Source: Dyella sp. 2HG41-7 (GTDB taxonomy: Bacteria; Pseudomonadota; Gammaproteobacteria; Xanthomonadales; Rhodanobacteraceae). Taken from it: 64,000 nucleotides of DNA. The stretch spans positions 1,984,001 through 2,048,000 of the forward strand of contig NZ_JAJEJV010000004.1 of assembly GCF_021390675.1 (NCBI RefSeq), given 5' to 3'. Shown here piece after piece: positions 43,901-52,023 of the stretch. The stretch's first letter is position 1. Each line of letters starts with the position of its first letter. Below the pieces are notes generated by a model. That model was not told the origin of the DNA and ran no database searches. It was given only the letters and a program-made list of their open reading frames with translations. The position numbers were made by a program, and so were the translations under genes.

Positions 43901-45661
43901 GTGTACGTGTATCGATTGAACGAAATCGAAAGTAACGATGGTACGAAGATTGAGCTCGGAGATCTGACTGTCATCATTGGTCCGAACAATGCCGGCAAAA
44001 GCCGTGCATTACAAGATATTGCTGAACTCACCACCCAGAGCTTCAGTACGCCGAATGTCAAAGTTGTTGCGAAGGTCTCGACGGCACTTCCGAGTGACAC
44101 GACGACCCTGTTTAGGGCTTACCCCAAGCTTCGAGGTATCACTACGACCAACGGGGTCTCGCTGATCTCGCTCAATCACACGCTAATTAAATCTAGAAGC
44201 GTTAGTTGGGGCGGCATTCGTGAAAATGTTGAAGCGCAGTGGAACAGCGGCATTGAGAGGCGCGACCAATACACGGTAGCTCACTTGATTGGTCAAGCGT
44301 TAACAACCCATTTGCTTACTGAAACGCGCCTTACGTTGCTCAACGCCGGACCCAATGCACCCGAAGACACTGCTGAGACCCTTCTTCAACAGCTGTATCT
44401 CGAATCCAAACACAAGGAGATCGAGCTGCGCGAAACCGTCAAGGCCGTTTTTAGTGTTGAATTGGCCCTGGACTTTTCAATTCCATCCCAATTGTGTCTC
44501 AGAATCGCCGAAAAACTTGGTGATGTGCCACCTGATCCTCGAGACGCCAGGCCCATTCTCAGTCAGCTCGAAAAACTTGATCAGCAAGGTGATGGTCTTC
44601 GCAGCTATGTTGGCATCGTCGCATCGCTTTTAGTGATGAATCGACCTGTGTGTCTTATAGATGAGCCCGAGGCGTTTCTTCACCCACCGCAAGCGTACGC
44701 ATTGGGAAGATTCATCGCGCAACAAAGCGGAAATGGGGAGCAAATAATCATCGCTACACACAGCGCGGACATTCTGCGTGGTGCGCTATCCCTAAAGGAT
44801 GACGTTGCGGTTGTCAGAATAGACAGAAAATCAGAAACGAATTCCTTAAGGAAATTGGCGCCATCTCGCCTGAAAGAAATCATTAAGGATCCGCTCCTGG
44901 CTTCTCACAGAGTCATTGAGGGGCTGTTTTCCGCGGCCGCTATCGTTGTTGAGGCCGACGCTGACGCGCGGTTTTACCAAACCATTCTCAATAAAGTTCA
45001 TCCGAATGCGGACGTCCACTTTGTCACTGCAGACAACAAGCAAACCGTTCCGAAAATCGCCTCGCTCTATCGGGAACTTGGCGTGCGAACTGTTGGTGTT
45101 GTAGATATTGACGTTCTCAATGACACAAAAGAGTTTAAGAAGCAGCTGGAGGCTGTGGGATTTGATGCTGTCACCATTGACGCGCTCATTGATAAGCAGA
45201 AGGTGATTGACAAGTCCGTTACTGGTAAGACCATCGAGGAAAGAGCACAGGCCTTGCTAGAAAGTCTCAACACCGCCAACAGCGACATTTCAAGTGCAAT
45301 TTCGCAGTCGAATCAAGACAACATCGACAAAGCGATCAAAAGGGCTGATTCAACAATTCGCAAAACTTTGGAAAGTGGAAAGCCCTGGGCCGAAGTCAAA
45401 GAAAAGGGAAAAGAGGCATTCAATATCGATGCGCAGACGGCTTTTGAGCACATTTATAAGGTATGTGCATCGGTCGGGCTGTTCATTAATCCCTACGGCG
45501 AACTGGAATCCATGCTAACCGACGCGGGCTTGCCATATACGTCGGACAAGAGTGCGTGGATTAGATCCGCGATTCCTCTGGCCGCCAAGTTGGATCGTGC
45601 GGCCGGTGGTCATGCGTTTTTGTTTGTTGAATCTATCAATCAGCATCTGTTTAGGAGTTGA
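43901..45661 (+). CDS. OLD-family ATP-dependent endonuclease (AAA ATPase + Toprim)
   Basis: A 586-residue protein with an ABC-type ATPase domain: Walker A GPNNAGKS (residues 27-34), signature/Walker B region VCLIDEPEAFLHPPQAYALG (about 250) and H-loop IIATHSADIL. A C-terminal Toprim nuclease domain follows, with IVVEADADARFYQ (about 347) and VGVVDIDV (about 400). Standalone proteins of this kind are class 1 OLD nucleases, relatives of the phage P2 Old protein; class 2 members (GajA) need a UvrD-like partner, absent here. The start is GTG with AGGAG seven bases upstream. Its place beside a phage element suggests anti-phage or exclusion activity. Confidence 0.88.
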   Translation: MYVYRLNEIESNDGTKIELGDLTVIIGPNNAGKSRALQDIAELTTQSFSTPNVKVVAKVSTALPSDTTTLFRAYPKLRGITTTNGVSLISLNHTLIKSRSVSWGGIRENVEAQWNSGIERRDQYTVAHLIGQALTTHLLTETRLTLLNAGPNAPEDTAETLLQQLYLESKHKEIELRETVKAVFSVELALDFSIPSQLCLRIAEKLGDVPPDPRDARPILSQLEKLDQQGDGLRSYVGIVASLLVMNRPVCLIDEPEAFLHPPQAYALGRFIAQQSGNGEQIIIATHSADILRGALSLKDDVAVVRIDRKSETNSLRKLAPSRLKEIIKDPLLASHRVIEGLFSAAAIVVEADADARFYQTILNKVHPNADVHFVTADNKQTVPKIASLYRELGVRTVGVVDIDVLNDTKEFKKQLEAVGFDAVTIDALIDKQKVIDKSVTGKTIEERAQALLESLNTANSDISSAISQSNQDNIDKAIKRADSTIRKTLESGKPWAEVKEKGKEAFNIDAQTAFEHIYKVCASVGLFINPYGELESMLTDAGLPYTSDKSAWIRSAIPLAAKLDRAAGGHAFLFVESINQHLFRS

Positions 45662-45922
45662 ATCGACTGGCGGCACTGAGTTTGCATGAACCATCTGGTA
45701 GTGAACGTCCCAACCTTGTTGGCGCGTTCCATTCGAACCGAAATTACCGTAAGTTTTCAATTCAACGCGTTGCTTGAAGGATCGAACATGTCCTTTGTCC
45801 GAACAATTTGCAGGTATCTGGCGCTTCGGCCAAGGTAGTGCAGATGGTCGGGCAAGATGTTGACGCGGTCCAGAACGGCTGGAGACAAGGTTAAAGTAGC
45901 GATGAACTTGCATGCAAATGAG
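45662..45922. other. gap between convergent OLD nuclease and DUF2513 genes
   Basis: About 260 bases. A minus-strand open frame here continues into the 3' end of the nuclease gene and looks like a shadow. No terminator with a clear T-tract was identified. Confidence 0.35.
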
Positions 45923-46297
45923 CTACGTAGGCAATCCGTGGCTGGCTAGAATGGCTTTCGTGACGGCGCCTGCAAGTGATTTGACAACTTCGAAGGTTAG
46001 CGAAAGGCCCTTCTCAGCTGCTTGGCTCTTTACCTTGCCCCAAACATTTTGGCTGCGGATCTGGTCGAGAAATTCGTGGCCTGTCCATGTCATTCGCAAC
46101 GCAACCGCGCTGACCTCGCCGCCTAAGTAGTCGCGTACGTTGCCCTCGATCAACCCAGCTTCAATCATGATGCGAATGTGATAGGCAACGTTCGAGTCGT
46201 CACGCCCTTCGATATGCGATATCCCGCGCGACGAGTTTTCATTTTGTTGTTCGAGTGCGAGCAGTATTTCTCGGACGACGTCCCAGTCACGTTTCAT
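45923..46297 (-). CDS. DUF2513-family protein
   Basis: A 124-residue protein with the DUF2513 opening MKRDWDVVREILLALEQQN and a winged-helix-like centre (AYHIRIMIEAGLIEG, RMTWTGHEFLDQIRSQNVW). The family is common in prophages and islands; a DNA- or partner-binding role is suspected but unproven. It starts three bases after the stop of the membrane protein gene, so the two are one operon. Confidence 0.85.
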   Translation of the reverse strand: MKRDWDVVREILLALEQQNENSSRGISHIEGRDDSNVAYHIRIMIEAGLIEGNVRDYLGGEVSAVALRMTWTGHEFLDQIRSQNVWGKVKSQAAEKGLSLTFEVVKSLAGAVTKAILASHGLPT

Positions 46298-46300
46298 TTT

Positions 46301-46693
46301 TCACCCTCTAAGCGCTTTATTCGTGTTGTGACGGATATGGGCGAGGTTCTCAATGATGTTGCTGAAGCCCCACAGGAAGATCCCCTGGCTGAGTGCGGCG
46401 CAACCAACAAAGAACAGTACCCAAGACGATTCACCCGCTGCAGCGAACCAAAGAATGGGCCAGCTTATTAGCGTGATCACGGCCAGCAATTGAAGGAGGC
46501 CGGCGCTTTGCGTGTCTACTTTCGCGCTGCGTTCGGGAGAGGAGACTGCTTCCGTACCGAGTTGGTCCGAGTTGTTGCCGGCGACGTTTGGGACAATCAT
46601 GTCGCTCGGTTCCTTCCGCATGACCAGCAACCACCAAAGGCCTACGGCTACGATGAGGCCCACCACAATCCATACGGCGTTCGCTGCATTCAT
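46301..46693 (-). CDS. membrane protein paired with DUF2513
   Basis: A 130-residue protein with three hydrophobic helices (about residues 6-24, 67-86 and 90-110) and a soluble Ser/Asp-rich loop between the first two. GGGAG lies six bases before the ATG. No family recognised. Operon partner of the DUF2513 gene. Confidence 0.75.
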   Translation of the reverse strand: MNAANAVWIVVGLIVAVGLWWLLVMRKEPSDMIVPNVAGNNSDQLGTEAVSSPERSAKVDTQSAGLLQLLAVITLISWPILWFAAAGESSWVLFFVGCAALSQGIFLWGFSNIIENLAHIRHNTNKALRG

Positions 46694-47015
46694 TGCGCTC
46701 TCCCTGTTCCTCGATCCATGCGATCGGTGCCGCTACGGTAGTACCGAAGTTCGCCACAAAACAGAGCGCACTGATGGCGCTGGGTAGTTTGATTCCTGTA
46801 TCAGGACCTTAGGGCGACCTGGAAAGCAGCTCCTGCACTTGCGTTGCTAAGTGGGGTGTTTTGGTTTACCCACATTCCTACCCGCAAACAATACGGCTTG
46901 TTTGCAAGTAGTGATCGAAATTTTTGATTTGAAATGCAAATTCAATAGGTGCAGATAAAAGGGGCCGACTCCATCTGCACGAAAACTGGAAAAAATAGCG
47001 AGTCAAGATTGGCGA
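46694..47015. other. gap with repeat motif and two inverted repeats beside the recombinase cassette
   Basis: About 320 bases without a gene. It contains TACCCACATTC at 46867-46877 (same motif as 39550, inverse to 31518), the inverted repeat GCAAAC / GTTTGC at 46884-46905, and GTGCAGAT / ATCTGCAC at 46949-46980, the last one about 35 bases after the RepB-like stop. The gap may hold an element end. Confidence 0.5.
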
Positions 47016-47927
47016 TCATTTCCGCTTTAGGTCAGCCACGTCCATCTCCGCAATATCTCGAAATTCTGCTAAGAATTCGGGTTGATGTGCAGCTAGCCAC
47101 TCCGAAATTCTTATATTCCTCAGAAGCTTCGTGATGTAGCTCTTTGCAATGGTCAATTGAAGGTTGTCTTCGCTGTATGCCTCTTCGACATATCTCGTTC
47201 TTCCTTGAGTGGCTCTGAGTTCTCTTTCCAGTCGCGCAATTTGCTCATGGGAGACGTCAGGTGAGTTTGGCTTCGAGCGGGGTCTTACCAGTTGGTCGTC
47301 CGGCGTCGCTGCCCAAATCGCGGTAATGAACGGGGTGGAATAGTCCCTTTGGCCGATCATGAGTTCTGCGGCTTCCATTTGACGTATCGGTTTCATACGG
47401 CGAAGCATCGTGAACACGGCTTTAGGGCATGGTTTATCGGCCAGCTGTTCCACGACCTCGGGGCAGATACCCGTGAGCAGTCGAAAGCGACGACGGAGGC
47501 TATCTAGTTCAATATTCATAGCTTGTGCAATTCGCTCTTCCGGTACACCTCGTTCAACGGCGCGTACGATCATGCGATGCTCCTGCACAGCGGCTAATCG
47601 ATTGACACGCTTGTTATAATTGTAAGATTCGTCATCGGTGGCAATGAGGCATTCGACCTCGGTCCAGCCCAAGTCTTTGATGATATCTAGCCGCGTAGCT
47701 CCATCAAGTAATAGGTATCGACCCTGGTCTTTGACATTTGGTGCCACGACCAAATGCTCTACAAGCCCAACAGCATGAATTGAAGCCGCAATTTGTTGAT
47801 ACTTTTGGCTAAGCTTTGTGGCAGCCTGAAGTATCTTTAGCGGCTGAATTGCCGTGACGGAAATGACCCGTGTTTCCGATTCAAATTTCAAAGGCACCGA
47901 ATTTTTAGAGGGTATCGATGCATTCAT
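47016..47927 (-). CDS. RepB-type ParB-like protein (second ParB homologue of the cassette)
   Basis: A 303-residue protein with a degenerate ParB N-terminal domain (AASIHAVGLVEHLVVAPN, YLLLDGATRLDIIKDLGW), a helix-turn-helix middle (VPEERIAQAMNIELDSLRRRF) and the C-terminal region of the plasmid partition RepB family. The usual GERRxxA box of CTP-binding ParB proteins appears as DGATRLD, so CTP use may differ. The ATG overlaps the stop of the ParB gene (ATGA). Last gene of the recombinase-ParB-RepB cassette. No ParA is present. Confidence 0.82.
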   Translation of the reverse strand: MNASIPSKNSVPLKFESETRVISVTAIQPLKILQAATKLSQKYQQIAASIHAVGLVEHLVVAPNVKDQGRYLLLDGATRLDIIKDLGWTEVECLIATDDESYNYNKRVNRLAAVQEHRMIVRAVERGVPEERIAQAMNIELDSLRRRFRLLTGICPEVVEQLADKPCPKAVFTMLRRMKPIRQMEAAELMIGQRDYSTPFITAIWAATPDDQLVRPRSKPNSPDVSHEQIARLERELRATQGRTRYVEEAYSEDNLQLTIAKSYITKLLRNIRISEWLAAHQPEFLAEFRDIAEMDVADLKRK

Positions 47928-48805
47928 GGCGTTTGACCTCCCATCATGCGCTTTTCAAGCGGTGCCGGAATCGTGTGTATGCCTTCTTCTTGAAGCATTG
48001 CAATGAAGTCGTCCTGTTGTAGAAGCGTTTTGAGAGAGTGAACGATAAAGAGCAGGCGTTTCTGGGTGATATCTGCCTTTCGCATCAGTAACTGTTGCTT
48101 GTCCACTTCCTTTTGGTAGATTTTCATGAGCTGTTGTGCATCAAATTTGTGAGTGCCCGGCTTACCGCTGTGGCTAAAGTGCGCGCGTTTACCGCGTGCG
48201 GCGCGTTGGTTGAGCATTCTACGAACTAGCGTCAGCTTTTTGCCTTTAAGAATGCCCCTCGTATAAGCGTCGGCCAGGGCCTCTTGCACCCCCGCATCGT
48301 CACTGCGCGAAATGGTGACGGCTAGTGAAATGGGAATTAAGCCTTTTTCTACTGCTGCAATAAGGCGCTCTTCGCCGCGTTCCATGAGCCCAACGAGTAT
48401 GCCGACCCACGCCGGGGAGACGCCTAGTTTTTGTGCAATCTCCGTCTCGCCATAGCCGCGTAGTTGAAGAGATTCAATTTCCTGCATGACTTCAATAGCG
48501 GGATGCTGGCCCCGCGCGATGTTCTCTATGAGGCTCATTACGAGACAGTCTTCTTCATTGGCTTCGACGACGATGGCGGGTATTTCAGTCGCCCCAAGGC
48601 GCTGATACGCCTCAAGCCGTCCCTGTCCACATACCAATTTGTACTCGGGGGAGCCCTCGGAATCGTTGCCTCGGCTCACCGTGATAGGGCGTTTAAGACC
48701 TACAACGTCGATGTTTTCGACTATCTCTTCGAAGATATGTTGATTTCTCACGCGAGGGTTGAGAACTTGAATTCGTTCAATCGGAATCATGTTGACGGTG
48801 TGCAT
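47924..48805 (-). CDS. ParB/RepB/Spo0J-family protein
   Basis: A 293-residue ParB homologue. It has the N-terminal ParB domain with IPIERIQVLNPRVRN, CTP-box-like CGQGRLEAYQRLGATEIPA and the ENIARGQHPAIEVMQEI box, then a central helix-turn-helix (GYGETEIAQKLGVSPAWVGIL). The C-terminal half is Lys/Gln-rich and helical. GGAG lies seven bases before the ATG. It sits 12 bases after the recombinase stop and overlaps the RepB-like gene. Without ParA or an obvious parS cluster, a partition role is doubtful; regulation or assistance of the recombinase is a guess. Confidence 0.85.
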   Translation of the reverse strand: MHTVNMIPIERIQVLNPRVRNQHIFEEIVENIDVVGLKRPITVSRGNDSEGSPEYKLVCGQGRLEAYQRLGATEIPAIVVEANEEDCLVMSLIENIARGQHPAIEVMQEIESLQLRGYGETEIAQKLGVSPAWVGILVGLMERGEERLIAAVEKGLIPISLAVTISRSDDAGVQEALADAYTRGILKGKKLTLVRRMLNQRAARGKRAHFSHSGKPGTHKFDAQQLMKIYQKEVDKQQLLMRKADITQKRLLFIVHSLKTLLQQDDFIAMLQEEGIHTIPAPLEKRMMGGQTP

Positions 48806-48817
48806 GATGCTTCTCCA

Positions 48818-50386
48818 TCAAGGAATTTTGTGGAGCGGGCGGCGTTCCGCAAGCGCGTAGAGCAGATCAAGATTGTCGATGCGATAACACCGAAATGCAG
48901 TGGAGTTGACGCTTTTATCGACAAAGGCGCATCTAACGGAAAGGCCGGAACGGGGAATTACGAAATAATCGAGTGGCGTCGTTTGGTCCTCCGACATGCG
49001 TATTACGACCGTAAAGTCAGGGAAGCGGAGTGAGTCAAATCGCAAGCGCCATCGCGCCTCCCCGCTTGGCATCCTTAAACAACGGGTAAGGGCAACGGTA
49101 AGCGTAAATTCGTCGTTGATGCGCAGAAAGCCGTGGGATTTGACGATCCGAACTTCCGCATGCACTTTCTGAAGTTCGGTGATGATTTCAGCAATGACGC
49201 TTTTCACCACTTCACGTAGCATTCGCCTCTTGGTTAGGTGCCGATAGTCACGTTGAGGGCGATAGCCCGCTAACGCGTAGGCGCCTAAGAGACTTCCAAA
49301 TCGGGCGATGTAGGCGCCACTGCGTGGCATGTCTTCCTGCTTATCGATCAATGCTGCTGACAATGAGCCGGTTCGATCGAGGAGACTCTTTAATTTGGCC
49401 AGCATTTCCTCATCGGTGATGATCGGATTTCGTTTCGCAAAGATGGCCTGGGCGCGTGTGAACCATTCTGTCGGTACGATAGGTTGAAATGCGCCGTCTT
49501 TTCGCACCCAGGTGTCGGGACTGTTCTGAACATGCTGCCGCTTCAACTTAAATGATGTTCGGTTGAAGACATTGTTGCCGATGTATTTCTCACTGGTTAG
49601 CACCCTGTGCACCGCCTCGCGGTTCCAAGGACGGCCATATGTCATCCGAATGCCGTTCTCGTTTAGGGTATTGGCGATCGCTTGCTCTGATTTGCCTTCC
49701 TTTAGAAATGCTTGGTAGATAGATCGTACGGTTGCCACTTCGTGGTCGGGACCAGGCACAAGGATGACGCGATCGGTCTGGACGCTTTTGCGCTCGCCGC
49801 GTTTCAGCAGACCTTTGGGAACGCGCTGTTCATCCAGCAGCATGCGACGTAACCCAAAACCCGACGAGCCACCTTGATGGAAGCCCAGCTCAATGAGCCG
49901 GCATTGCCCCTGAAAGACCTTGCACGACAGCTCTCGACTATATTCTCCAGCCATCGCACGCTTCACGCTCTTCATGATGGTTGCCATCGGGCTTCCATCG
50001 TTCTCAAAAGGCTCTGCGCAGTAAAAGACTTCTATGCCTGCGCGCCTGCACAAGTATTCGTAATAGGCACTCTCATCAGCGTCCTGAAAGCGCCCCCAAC
50101 GACTGATGTCGTAGACGAGAATGCCGTTGAAATTCAGGTGCCCATATTGAACGTCTTGAATGAGACGCTGAAGGGCGTCACGCCCTTCAAAATTTAAGCC
50201 GCTCTTGCCTTCATCAGCGTATGTATGAACGATGGTCATCCCGTGCTGGGATGCGTACTTGTCCAGAGCGTCGCGCTGATTCTCAGTGGAATAGCGCTGA
50301 AAATCCGTGGACATGCGGATGTACTGCGCAACCCGTGTAGGCTGCCGAGTCTCCCCCTGGTGTGATGGCAACGCCCATCCACCCAT
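48818..50386 (-). CDS. large serine recombinase
   Basis: About 522 residues. The N-terminal resolvase domain has the nucleophile serine in AQYIRMSTDFQRYS, YADEGKSGLNFEGRDALQRL and the ILVYDISRWGRFQDADE active-site arginines. A recombinase DNA-binding domain follows (GFGLRRMLLDE, IANTLNENGIRMTYGRPW). No cysteine ribbon was found, and the C-terminal portion is divergent. The ATG at 50386 lacks a strong ribosome site; the frame stays open 28 codons further to a TTG at 50470, so the start is uncertain. First gene of the cassette. Confidence 0.85.
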   Translation of the reverse strand: MGGWALPSHQGETRQPTRVAQYIRMSTDFQRYSTENQRDALDKYASQHGMTIVHTYADEGKSGLNFEGRDALQRLIQDVQYGHLNFNGILVYDISRWGRFQDADESAYYEYLCRRAGIEVFYCAEPFENDGSPMATIMKSVKRAMAGEYSRELSCKVFQGQCRLIELGFHQGGSSGFGLRRMLLDEQRVPKGLLKRGERKSVQTDRVILVPGPDHEVATVRSIYQAFLKEGKSEQAIANTLNENGIRMTYGRPWNREAVHRVLTSEKYIGNNVFNRTSFKLKRQHVQNSPDTWVRKDGAFQPIVPTEWFTRAQAIFAKRNPIITDEEMLAKLKSLLDRTGSLSAALIDKQEDMPRSGAYIARFGSLLGAYALAGYRPQRDYRHLTKRRMLREVVKSVIAEIITELQKVHAEVRIVKSHGFLRINDEFTLTVALTRCLRMPSGEARWRLRFDSLRFPDFTVVIRMSEDQTTPLDYFVIPRSGLSVRCAFVDKSVNSTAFRCYRIDNLDLLYALAERRPLHKIP

Positions 50387-50621
50387 GGCTGCGCCTAGGG
50401 ATGCCCCATCGCAGTGACAGATTTTGATCTTTAGTCCTAATGCTTGGAGCGTGTCAAGCACTTCGAGCAAACTTGAAAGCTCGCTTATTTCAACTTAACA
50501 CTTTTGCACCGTTTCGATCATGCTATGCAAGCATGAGGCGGGCAGTGCGGTGAATTTTCACGTCGGCCAAGAAAAGAAATGGTTGGTGAGGAATGCTACA
50601 AGGGTAGAGCTAGCGAAAAAT

Positions 50622-50897
50622 TTATTGGCTGGCTGCCAGCTCTATCTGCCGAGTTAATACTCCAAGCATGGCGCTCAAGCTTGCATTGAACATCTTGGGA
50701 TTTGGTGCGCCATTATTCTCGTGAATATCTGGCATCTCAGAAATGATATCCTGCCACGTATGGTTTAGAAGCTGCGGGTCGGGATGCACTGCGATCAATG
50801 TTCGGACACCATATTCGAGCGCCTTCATCGCGCCAACCATTGCCGAACAAATGTCTTCATTGCGCTGGATGATTTCGCGCATCTCTTCTTCGGACAT
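50622..50897 (-). CDS. small unknown helical protein
   Basis: A 91-residue protein, acidic and helical (EEEMREIIQRNEDICSAMVGAMKALEYGVRTL), with GGGAG nine bases before the ATG. No family is recognised. It lies upstream of the recombinase on the same strand, 49 bases after a possible HTH gene. Confidence 0.6.
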   Translation of the reverse strand: MSEEEMREIIQRNEDICSAMVGAMKALEYGVRTLIAVHPDPQLLNHTWQDIISEMPDIHENNGAPNPKMFNASLSAMLGVLTRQIELAASQ

Positions 50898-50945
50898 GTT
50901 TGGAATCTCCCTGTTCTTCTGAATCCCGTTCGCGACATTCTCTCG

Positions 50946-51185
50946 CTAATCGCTGTTGCAGGCGTCTAGTCCGTCGCTCGTCAGGCAGAACTTTAACGCG
51001 TCACAGCGCTTTACTAAGCCATGGTCCGTCAATGATTGAAGGGACTCAATCAATTGGGAAATGGTTCCTTCCTGCCAGGACGATAGCAATATGCAGAAAG
51101 GTATACAGCGCGACGTTTGACGCGCCTCAAATAACTTTGAGAGTACCAACCTATCGAAGTAGGTCTGCTGTGTTTGAACGTCCAT
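50946..51185 (-). CDS. small winged-helix-like protein
   Basis: A 79-residue protein whose second half reads as a winged helix (GTISQLIESLQSLTDHGLVKR, then LTSDGLDA), similar in pattern to phage and MarR-like DNA-binding domains. A plus-strand frame covers the same DNA but gives an Arg/Ser-rich translation and is rejected. The gene may regulate the 50622 gene downstream on the same strand. Confidence 0.5.
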   Translation of the reverse strand: MDVQTQQTYFDRLVLSKLFEARQTSRCIPFCILLSSWQEGTISQLIESLQSLTDHGLVKRCDALKFCLTSDGLDACNSD

Positions 51186-51396
51186 ATGAGCCCCGCATCT
51201 GTGATCGACGTCGGTGCAAAGCGTGGGCAGTTCATGAAATACCTGACGATGTTACGCCCGGGAAAAACAAGTTTGAGCTCTATGTCACGTTAAATTCTTG
51301 GTGCATTTCTCTTGCCTTCATGTCTGACACGAGGATTGCAGGCGGGATTCGGGGAGTTCACTATGGAGTTGGGTGAACAGGGCGAGGAATCCACCC

Positions 51397-51624
51397 ATGA
51401 GCAGTGAATCCGTTGAAGGTTTTGCTGAACTCCAATTCGTTCCCAAACGCACCGATGAACCACCGCGATATCACGGTGGCTGTCGTGTTATGTACTTAGG
51501 TCAAGTGCAAACAGGTCGAACTGAGGCGACCTTTGCGTGCGAGAGCGAGGCGCAGCTAGCAGGCTTTCGATTGGGGCACGAGATGCTGGCGGAGCTGAAG
51601 GGGCACGCAATGCGGCCGCGATGA
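51397..51624 (+). CDS. small unknown protein
   Basis: A 75-residue protein (ELQFVPKRTDEPPRYHGGCR, MYLGQVQTGRTEATFACESE), with GAGGAA upstream of the ATG at 51397; a GTG 24 bases earlier is an alternative start. It has a beta-rich look and ends in a helix (AGFRLGHEMLAELKG). No family recognised. Confidence 0.5.
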   Translation: MSSESVEGFAELQFVPKRTDEPPRYHGGCRVMYLGQVQTGRTEATFACESEAQLAGFRLGHEMLAELKGHAMRPR

Positions 51625-52023
51625 AGCTGCGTTCCGTAAACTGGATTGAAATTTGAGTGCTGGCAGCCAGCGTTCGATTTGCCTTGCGACATTCTGACGG
51701 GTGTGCAAGGTAGTCGATGCCTTGACCAAAACTCGCAGGAATTTGCACCGTATTGACAGCGATTCGTGGAAGAGGGCACATTTGAGCGAACGCCCGATCA
51801 AACTTTTGGCGTTCATTGTCATCGCAAAAGATGGCCCAGGGGAAAACATGGAAAGTAGGTTTGCACCGCCACTGCGGATTGGCTCTCTATTTCATCGCGC
51901 TATAGCTCTTGATACCGGCTGAACTACGCCAGGATTAGGGCATAACACACCTGGTTTTTCGTCGGAGTCTTCGGCTCCGATAAGTCGTTGCGCGCGGAAA
52001 TCCTGCAAAGCTGGAGAGCCCCT
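51625..52023. other. gap before the RHS locus
   Basis: About 400 bases without a supported gene. A short hairpin TCGGAG / CTCCGA with a seven-base loop lies at 51962-51980, just before the first RHS gene, and may belong to its leader. No strong promoter match was identified by eye. Confidence 0.4.

Larger units (their letters stand above)
47016..50386. mobile_element. serine recombinase-ParB-RepB cassette
   Basis: Three minus-strand genes tightly packed (12-base gap, then ATGA overlap). The same trio is found in other proteobacterial genomes, by recollection, and behaves like a mobile or domesticated unit. Borders are the coding limits; inverted repeats near 46.95 kb and 50.52 kb may be the true ends, not proven. 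Confidence 0.55.

Noticed and set aside
45515-45913. 132-codon minus-strand frame at the 3' end of the OLD nuclease gene
   Set aside because: Overlaps conserved nuclease coding sequence and has no motif or ribosome site.
43901-46297. Gabija-type two-gene defence system
   Set aside because: No UvrD/PcrA-like helicase partner adjoins the OLD nuclease; the neighbour is a DUF2513 protein on the other strand.
50900-51376. 158-codon plus-strand frame
   Set aside because: First half is Arg/Ser-rich and antisense to a more plausible winged-helix frame; no ribosome site near the first codon.
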